A stretch of DNA of 6,283 nt from positions 1 through 6,283 of the forward strand of contig CAUDRD010000105.1 in NCBI GenBank assembly GCA_958451705.1, read 5' to 3'. A program made the translations under genes and the position numbers. The notes under the pieces were generated by a model. That model was not told the origin of the DNA and ran no database searches. It was given only the letters and a program-made list of their open reading frames with translations. Positions 1-3,338 of this stretch are shown here, piece by piece (within the stretch, counting starts at the first letter, position 1; each line of letters begins with the position of its first letter). This DNA is from an uncultured Oscillospiraceae bacterium (GTDB lineage: Bacteria; Bacillota; Clostridia; Oscillospirales; Acutalibacteraceae).

Positions 1-162
1 TGCATCGGCACTTACATGAACTCCCCTGAAGGAGCTAAGTGGAGAGAAAGACTTGATGTGCCGGAAAACTGCGACTTTATGATTGGTATAACTTTGGGAT
101 ATGCTGATGAAGCACCCGAAATGAAGCCGAGACATGAGGACAGAATTGAAGAAGTGCTTTAA
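1..162 (+). CDS. Nitroreductase family protein, C-terminal 53 residues (5' end outside window)
   Basis: An open frame runs from base 1 to a TAA at 160-162. The visible tail contains NSPEGAKWRERLDVPEN, then FMIGITLGYADEAPEMKPR and an acidic end (IEEVL). The pattern of a small hydrophobic strand followed by 'LGY..E.P..KPR' is the usual C-terminal signature of FMN-dependent nitroreductase-fold oxidoreductases, where this strand lies near the flavin and the tail packs on the dimer. Such enzymes are cytoplasmic NAD(P)H-dependent reductases of nitro compounds, quinones or flavins. The substrate cannot be told from the tail, and the flavin-binding N-terminal part is outside the window. A hairpin terminator begins about 30 nt after the stop, so this gene ends its transcription unit and is separate from lexA. 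The family call is fairly safe; the specific function is unknown. Confidence 0.75.
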   Translation, partial: CIGTYMNSPEGAKWRERLDVPENCDFMIGITLGYADEAPEMKPRHEDRIEEVL

Positions 163-194
163 TTCTCTCTATAGCTTTTATTAAAATTTTACCG

Positions 195-240
195 AACTCC
201 TTTTCATGCAGCTTGCTGTGTGAAAAGGGGTTTTCTTTTT
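195..240 (+). terminator. Rho-independent terminator of the nitroreductase gene
   Basis: A 17-bp stem (195-211 with 216-232, three G-U wobbles, loop CTTG) is followed by TTCTTTTT at 233-240. It lies 33 nt after the nitroreductase stop and upstream of the lexA promoter, insulating the two units. Confidence 0.85.
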
Positions 241-258
241 AAAGTTTTCAGCGATTAT

Positions 259-272
259 CGAACAAATATGCG
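259..272 (+). promoter_or_regulatory. Candidate upstream LexA operator (degenerate)
   Basis: CGAACAAATATGCG has a perfect left half-site CGAAC of the Gram-positive LexA dyad CGAAC-N4-GTTCG, but only 3 of 5 matches in the right half. Its centre lies 22 bp upstream of the centre of the better box at 281-294, about two helical turns, so two LexA dimers could bind the same DNA face. Calling it an operator is inference from spacing and half-site quality. Confidence 0.5.
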
Positions 273-280
273 AAAACATC

Positions 281-294
281 CAAACAAATGTTTG
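281..294 (+). promoter_or_regulatory. LexA operator (SOS box) overlapping the lexA -35 element
   Basis: CAAACAAATGTTTG is a dyad with 5-bp arms that are perfect inverted repeats. It differs from the Bacillus/Clostridium-type box CGAAC-N4-GTTCG only by one symmetric change in each arm. It covers the first three bases of the -35 hexamer at 292-297, so bound LexA would block RNA polymerase. Its position directly in front of lexA is the usual arrangement for negative autoregulation. Confidence 0.75.
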
Positions 295-320
295 CTTTTG
301 CGTCTGTTATATGGTATAAT
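292..320 (+). promoter_or_regulatory. lexA-ylmH sigma-A type promoter
   Basis: The -35 TTGCTT (292-297) and a perfect -10 TATAAT (315-320) are separated by exactly 17 nt. TGG before the -10 also provides an extended -10 element. Transcription should start near 326-328, giving a leader of about 40 nt. The SOS box at 281-294 overlaps the -35, so the promoter should be repressed by LexA and opened by DNA damage. Confidence 0.85.
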
Positions 321-367
321 ACCTCCGAGGAAGCTTTAGCTTTTGTATTTTACAGGGAGGTTTTCAT

Positions 368-958
368 ATGGGACCTATTACCGATATACAGAGAAAAATA
401 TATGAATATTTGTGTGAGCGTGCTCAGGACGGTGTTCCCCCCTCAGTTCGTGAAATCGGAGCCGCCGTGGGCCTTAGCTCTACTTCGTCTGTTCAGGGCA
501 ATTTAAACGCCCTCGAAAAAGCGGGATATATCAGCCGTGACCCGCTGCTTAAACGCTCAATAAGAGTGATGGGTCAGGCAGAAAACATAACTCACGTTCC
601 CCTTTTGGGAACTGTTACGGCAGGTGCTCCCATTCTCGCCGTGGAGCAGATTGAGGGATATATTCCCTATACCGGCTCCGTTTCCCGTGATAAGCCCCTT
701 TTTGCCCTTAGGGTAAGGGGAGAGAGTATGCTTTGGGCAGGTATTCTTGACGGCGATATTGTAATTGCCGAAAAAACTCCAGTTGCCTCAAACGGAGAAA
801 TTGTCGTGGCAATGATAGATGACGAAGCAACGGTAAAACGCTTCTTTAAGGAGAAGGGGCACTTCCGTCTCCAGCCGGAAAACGACGAGTATGAGCCGAT
901 AATCGTTGATGAAGTGACCATTTTAGGCAAAGTAAAAGCCATAATAAGATATTACTGA
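368..958 (+). CDS. lexA: LexA, SOS-response transcriptional repressor and self-cleaving protease
   Basis: A 196-residue protein of normal LexA length. Residues 1-65 form the winged helix-turn-helix DNA-binding domain (VPPSVREIGAAVGLSSTSSV is the recognition region). Residues 75-196 form the S24 peptidase/dimerisation domain. The self-cleavage site is the Ala85-Gly86 bond in TVTAGAPI, the nucleophile is Ser120 in RGESM, and the general base is Lys157 in EATVKRF, so the catalytic dyad is intact. LexA dimers repress DNA-repair genes; RecA-ssDNA filaments trigger cleavage and release of the regulon. The ATG at 368 has a GGGAGG site 7 nt upstream, and the longer overlapping frame starting at 288 is only a shadow. 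It is followed after 4 nt by a YlmH-family gene in the same transcript. Two LexA-like boxes upstream imply autoregulation. Confidence 0.98.
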   Translation: MGPITDIQRKIYEYLCERAQDGVPPSVREIGAAVGLSSTSSVQGNLNALEKAGYISRDPLLKRSIRVMGQAENITHVPLLGTVTAGAPILAVEQIEGYIPYTGSVSRDKPLFALRVRGESMLWAGILDGDIVIAEKTPVASNGEIVVAMIDDEATVKRFFKEKGHFRLQPENDEYEPIIVDEVTILGKVKAIIRYY

Positions 959-962
959 TAAT

Positions 963-1745
963 ATGGATAAAGAAGATTTACTGCTTATTTCCGCTGCGGA
1001 AGATAAGATGCATCAAAGTCAGGAGCAATATATTGTAACTTCCACAAATTTTCTTGATGAAAGGGAGCAGGGAATTTTACTTGACCGGTTCAGAAAAGAG
1101 GATTGTCTCTATGTTCTTTTCGGAGGCTATGATGAAGCACAGCGCAGAGCTTTATTTTTCTTTCCGCCGTATTCAGGAGCCGAAACTCCCGGGGAAGCCG
1201 CAGAGATTTTGAAAAACGGTGAGGATTGCACCTTTGTGCGCCTTCGTTTTACAAAGGATAAATTCAGCGCAGCGGGGCACAGAGATTATTTAGGGGCGCT
1301 AATGGGTCTTGGACTCAGGCGTGAAATGATAGGAGATATAATCGTCACCTCTGATGGGTGCGATATTTTCGCCATGAAAAGCGTCAGAAATTTTATTCTT
1401 GAAAATTTCACCAAGGCTGGCAGGGCTACCCTTAAAGGTGAAGAAGTTCCAATTTCTCAGCTGACGCAAGGGCAGCAGAAAACAGTAACAGAAAGAATAA
1501 CCGCCGCTTCAATGCGCCTTGATGTAATTGTGGCTCAAATTTACCGCCTTTCGAGAAACTCGGCGTCGGAAAGCATAGAAAAAGGTCTGGTGTTCGTAAA
1601 CGATTCCCAGGCACTCAAATGCGATATGCGTCTTTCACAGGGTGATAAAATTGTATTAAGGGGCAAAGGCAAGGCGGTAGTTGAAGAAGTGAGCGGCACA
1701 ACCAAAAAGGGACGTATAGCACTTAAAATAAAAAGATATGTTTAA
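963..1745 (+). CDS. ylmH: YlmH-family S4-domain RNA-binding protein
   Basis: A 260-residue cytoplasmic protein matching the YlmH layout in length and order. There is an N-terminal alpha/beta region (about 1-90), the conserved block GHRDYLGALMGLGLRREMIGDI at roughly 105-126, and a C-terminal S4 RNA-binding domain at about 184-240 (SMRLDVIVAQIYRLSRNSA, EKGLVFVND, GDKIVLRGKGK), ending in basic KIKRYV. S4 domains bind structured RNA. The family is paralogous to RqcP, and Bacillus YlmH has been linked to the large ribosomal subunit and ribosome-associated quality control; transferring that role here is inference. In many Firmicutes ylmH sits in the division cluster near sepF and divIVA, whereas here it follows lexA. 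The ATG is 4 nt past the lexA stop with no strong Shine-Dalgarno sequence, suggesting translational coupling. A terminator follows 21 nt after the stop. Confidence 0.9.
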   Translation: MDKEDLLLISAAEDKMHQSQEQYIVTSTNFLDEREQGILLDRFRKEDCLYVLFGGYDEAQRRALFFFPPYSGAETPGEAAEILKNGEDCTFVRLRFTKDKFSAAGHRDYLGALMGLGLRREMIGDIIVTSDGCDIFAMKSVRNFILENFTKAGRATLKGEEVPISQLTQGQQKTVTERITAASMRLDVIVAQIYRLSRNSASESIEKGLVFVNDSQALKCDMRLSQGDKIVLRGKGKAVVEEVSGTTKKGRIALKIKRYV

Positions 1746-1766
1746 TTTAAAACGGACTCAGTAATG

Positions 1767-1802
1767 AAAACTCCCGAAGAATTATTTCTTCAGGAGTTTT
1801 TT
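1767..1802 (+). terminator. Terminator of the lexA-ylmH operon
   Basis: A 15-bp stem (1767-1781 with 1786-1800, one C-A mismatch, loop TTAT) ends in a run of six T at 1797-1802. The left arm begins with AAAA, so the structure also has a short T run on the other strand and may work in both directions between these convergent units. Confidence 0.9.
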
Positions 1803-1824
1803 AAGTTAATAGCTTATAAAACAA

Positions 1825-1849
1825 AAAGCACCGCATTTTACGGTGCTTT
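1825..1849 (-). terminator. Terminator of the leftward yhhN-yqxD-small peptide operon
   Basis: The 9-bp perfect stem AAAGCACCG/CGGTGCTTT (1825-1833 with 1841-1849, loop of 7) begins 3 nt beyond the stop of the small peptide gene. Read on the minus strand it is followed by TTGTTTT. It lies back to back with the + strand terminator at 1767-1802. Confidence 0.85.
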
Positions 1850-1852
1850 GCT

Positions 1853-1996
1853 TTATGCCATATAGGAGTGTGGACTGCTGAGATCTTCCGTTGAAAGGAT
1901 TCCGCCCTGAGTTGACGCTGCTGCGGAAAAAAGGATGCATGCAGCCAAAACAGCTGTTGCCACTGAAATAACTATGCCTTTAGTGATTTTTTTCAT
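1853..1996 (-). CDS. Small secreted or membrane-anchored peptide, 47 residues, unknown function
   Basis: Not a family I recognise. The minus strand encodes 47 residues from ATG (1996-1994) to TAA (1855-1853). The N-terminus is MKKITKG, followed by a hydrophobic segment at residues 7-27 (IVISVATAVLAACILFSAAA) and a short polar tail (TQGGILSTEDLSSPHSYMA). This is a signal-peptide or single-membrane-anchor layout. LAAC at 17-20 fits a lipobox, but hydrophobic residues continue past the Cys, so cleavage by signal peptidase I near SAAAS, or no cleavage, is equally possible. GGAGG lies 11 nt upstream at 2008-2012, in the 20-nt gap after the yqxD stop, and a terminator follows the stop directly, so it is the last gene of the operon. 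Size and layout resemble exported pro-peptides, but no cognate receptor is visible nearby. That the frame is real is well supported; its role is unknown. Confidence 0.75.
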   Translation of the reverse strand: MKKITKGIVISVATAVLAACILFSAAASTQGGILSTEDLSSPHSYMA

Positions 1997-2016
1997 TAAG
2001 AAAATAACCTCCGTTT

Positions 2017-2454
2017 TTACCTGCACTTTAAAATCAGCGCTCTGAAATTTTTTTCAAAATCATCGTTTTGTTTTTCTGTACGTTTTTTAGGGCCTTTAAT
2101 TCTTTGACCTGCCATTCGGGCTCTTTTTGCAGTATACCGCGAAAAAAGCAAACCGTCAATATTATTTTCGCTGTAAATCATACCGTTTTGATTAATAACT
2201 TTAGCTTTTTTGGCAAGACACATTGCCGCAAGGCCGTAATCCTGAGTTATAACTATATCTCCGGTACGGCAATTTGCTACAATGGCAAAATCTGCGCTGT
2301 CGCTTCCCTTAGAAACTATAACGGTTTCTGCACCGTCCATGTCTATTATATGAGAAGTGTCGCAAAAAAGAAAGACCTTTATGTCGTATTCTTTGCATAT
2401 ATTCACCGCTATATTCACAACGGGACATGCATCTGCGTCAATAATTACTTTCAT
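2017..2454 (-). CDS. yqxD: YaiI/YqxD family protein (DUF188/UPF0178), PIN-like fold
   Basis: A 145-residue cytoplasmic protein of the family's normal length. Diagnostic blocks are IDADACPV at residues 5-12, SKGSDSADFAIV at 48-59, DIVITQDYGLAA at 66-77, and the basic R..R..G.R.KGPKKR stretch at 110-125. The acidic residues Asp6, Asp8, Asp52, Asp55 and Asp72 cluster as in PIN-like nucleases, so a metal-dependent nuclease role is often proposed, but no activity is established to my knowledge. The ATG at 2454 lies 4 nt after the TGA of the upstream membrane-protein gene and has no clear Shine-Dalgarno sequence, indicating translational coupling. A small secreted peptide gene follows after 20 nt. 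Nothing in the sequence explains why these three genes share an operon. Family assignment is firm; function is not. Confidence 0.93.
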   Translation of the reverse strand: MKVIIDADACPVVNIAVNICKEYDIKVFLFCDTSHIIDMDGAETVIVSKGSDSADFAIVANCRTGDIVITQDYGLAAMCLAKKAKVINQNGMIYSENNIDGLLFSRYTAKRARMAGQRIKGPKKRTEKQNDDFEKNFRALILKCR

Positions 2455-2458
2455 CTTG

Positions 2459-3178
2459 TCAGCTTATAAATAAAATTGTATATGCAAGGCATATTTGGGC
2501 GGAAAAATAAGTGATGATATTAAAAACTTTAACTCTGTAAATTTTTTTATTGCCAAAATTAATAAGAGCCAAAGTGGAGTCGGACATACAGAACATAACG
2601 CTGCCGGCAATTAAGAGAGCGGCTGGAAGAGCCCAAAGGGCAGAGTTTGAAATAAGTCCGGCTATAGCCAAATGGCAGGCCTTTACCATCATTGAGGTAA
2701 GGGCAACGGTGTAAATGAGAGCAGGAACGGCAGCTCTTCCAAAGTGAATTTTCTTTTTAACAGCGTATATTACGCCGATGGCTGTGAGAACTGCCACTGC
2801 AATAATATCCAAAAGGGAAAATACGGGAATTCCGAAAAGCTTTTTTGCCGCAAGGGAATAGGCAGAAACATAAAATATGTGCCCTATAAGGAAGAAAAAC
2901 AATCCTGTTATGAAAAGTGAAAGTTTTTCGTTAATATGCAAAAACAGATCTCCGAACCAGGAGAAGCAAAGGCCGCAGAGCATAAGAAGGGCGTAAGCCG
3001 ATTTGTTGCCGCTGTAAATTATGCACATAACGCCGCTTAAAACAAAAAGGGTTGCGCATATCATTTTATAGCAAAGAGAAACCCTGTTCTTTTTAGGCCA
3101 GCATTTTCTAAGATATGCAGGCACAAACACAAATTCCAGTATAACGGCAAGGGCCATTATGTAAGGCAAAAATTTCAT
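2459..3178 (-). CDS. YhhN/TMEM86 family membrane protein, probable lysoplasmalogenase
   Basis: A 239-residue polytopic membrane protein with about eight hydrophobic helices. It shows the YhhN family motifs: WFGDLFLH (Asp77) at 74-81, FLIGHIFYVSAY (His100) at 96-107, Tyr157 in ALIYTVAL, and MSDSTLALINF (Asp200) at 198-208. Characterised members hydrolyse the vinyl-ether bond of lysoplasmalogens, releasing an aldehyde, and the conserved acidic residues are thought catalytic. Many anaerobic Clostridia make plasmalogens, so a role in ether-lipid turnover is plausible, though substrate specificity is inferred. The start at 3178 is chosen because GAGGAGG lies 5 nt upstream. The same frame stays open up to an ATG at 3292, but that extension lacks a ribosome site and runs back through the leader hairpin and the promoter spacer. 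It is the first gene of a three-gene operon, with the next start 4 nt after its TGA. Confidence 0.85.
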   Translation of the reverse strand: MKFLPYIMALAVILEFVFVPAYLRKCWPKKNRVSLCYKMICATLFVLSGVMCIIYSGNKSAYALLMLCGLCFSWFGDLFLHINEKLSLFITGLFFFLIGHIFYVSAYSLAAKKLFGIPVFSLLDIIAVAVLTAIGVIYAVKKKIHFGRAAVPALIYTVALTSMMVKACHLAIAGLISNSALWALPAALLIAGSVMFCMSDSTLALINFGNKKIYRVKVFNIITYFSAQICLAYTILFIS

Positions 3179-3183
3179 AAAAA

Positions 3184-3190
3184 CCTCCTC
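3184..3190 (-). promoter_or_regulatory. Ribosome binding site fixing the yhhN start
   Basis: GAGGAGG on the minus strand lies 5 nt before the ATG at 3178. It selects this internal ATG over the in-frame ATG at 3292, which has no comparable site and lies upstream of the predicted transcript start. Confidence 0.85.
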
Positions 3191-3216
3191 ACTGTGCCGC
3201 ACAAACGCAAAAGCAA

Positions 3217-3257
3217 AATAAAAAGAAAAGCAGAAAAGGGTTAACCTTATCTGCTTT
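3217..3257 (-). terminator. Terminator-like hairpin in the yhhN leader (attenuator candidate or ATPase terminator)
   Basis: Read on the minus strand, AAAGCAGATAAGG (3257-3245) pairs with CCTTTTCTGCTTT (3239-3227) across a 5-nt loop with one T-T mismatch. It is followed by TCTTTTTATT at 3226-3217. It lies between the predicted yhhN promoter and its start codon, so it could attenuate the operon. It is also the only good terminator downstream of the ATPase stop at 3339. The two roles are compatible. Confidence 0.6.
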
Positions 3258-3275
3258 CTCTTCGTTAACAAAAAC

Positions 3276-3303
3276 ATTATATCAAATTGCACAGAAATTG
3301 CAA
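3276..3303 (-). promoter_or_regulatory. Promoter of the yhhN-yqxD-small peptide operon
   Basis: Minus-strand -35 TTGCAA (3303-3298) and perfect -10 TATAAT (3281-3276) are separated by 16 nt. Transcription would begin near 3269, giving a leader of about 90 nt with a terminator-like hairpin. The -35 is part of an inverted repeat TTGCA-N7-TGCAA (3303-3287). Confidence 0.75.
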
Positions 3304-3338
3304 TACAAAACCTTTAAAAATATAAAGAATTTTTGTTT

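Noticed and set aside
288..506. 72-residue frame overlapping the lexA promoter and 5' end
   Set aside because: It starts inside the LexA operator and -35 element, upstream of the likely transcript start, and runs out of frame through lexA.
667..942. 91-residue - strand frame inside lexA
   Set aside because: It lies opposite the catalytic domain of lexA with no start signals.
1432..1614. 60-residue - strand frame inside ylmH
   Set aside because: It is antisense to the S4 domain of ylmH and has no ribosome site.
2068..2469. 133-residue + strand frame opposite yqxD
   Set aside because: It is antisense to a well-conserved DUF188 gene with family motifs; the composition is that of a reverse-strand shadow.
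3179..3292. N-terminal extension of the YhhN protein by 38 residues
   Set aside because: The upstream ATG lies upstream of the predicted transcript start, between the -35 and -10 boxes, and lacks a ribosome site, while GAGGAGG marks the ATG at 3178.
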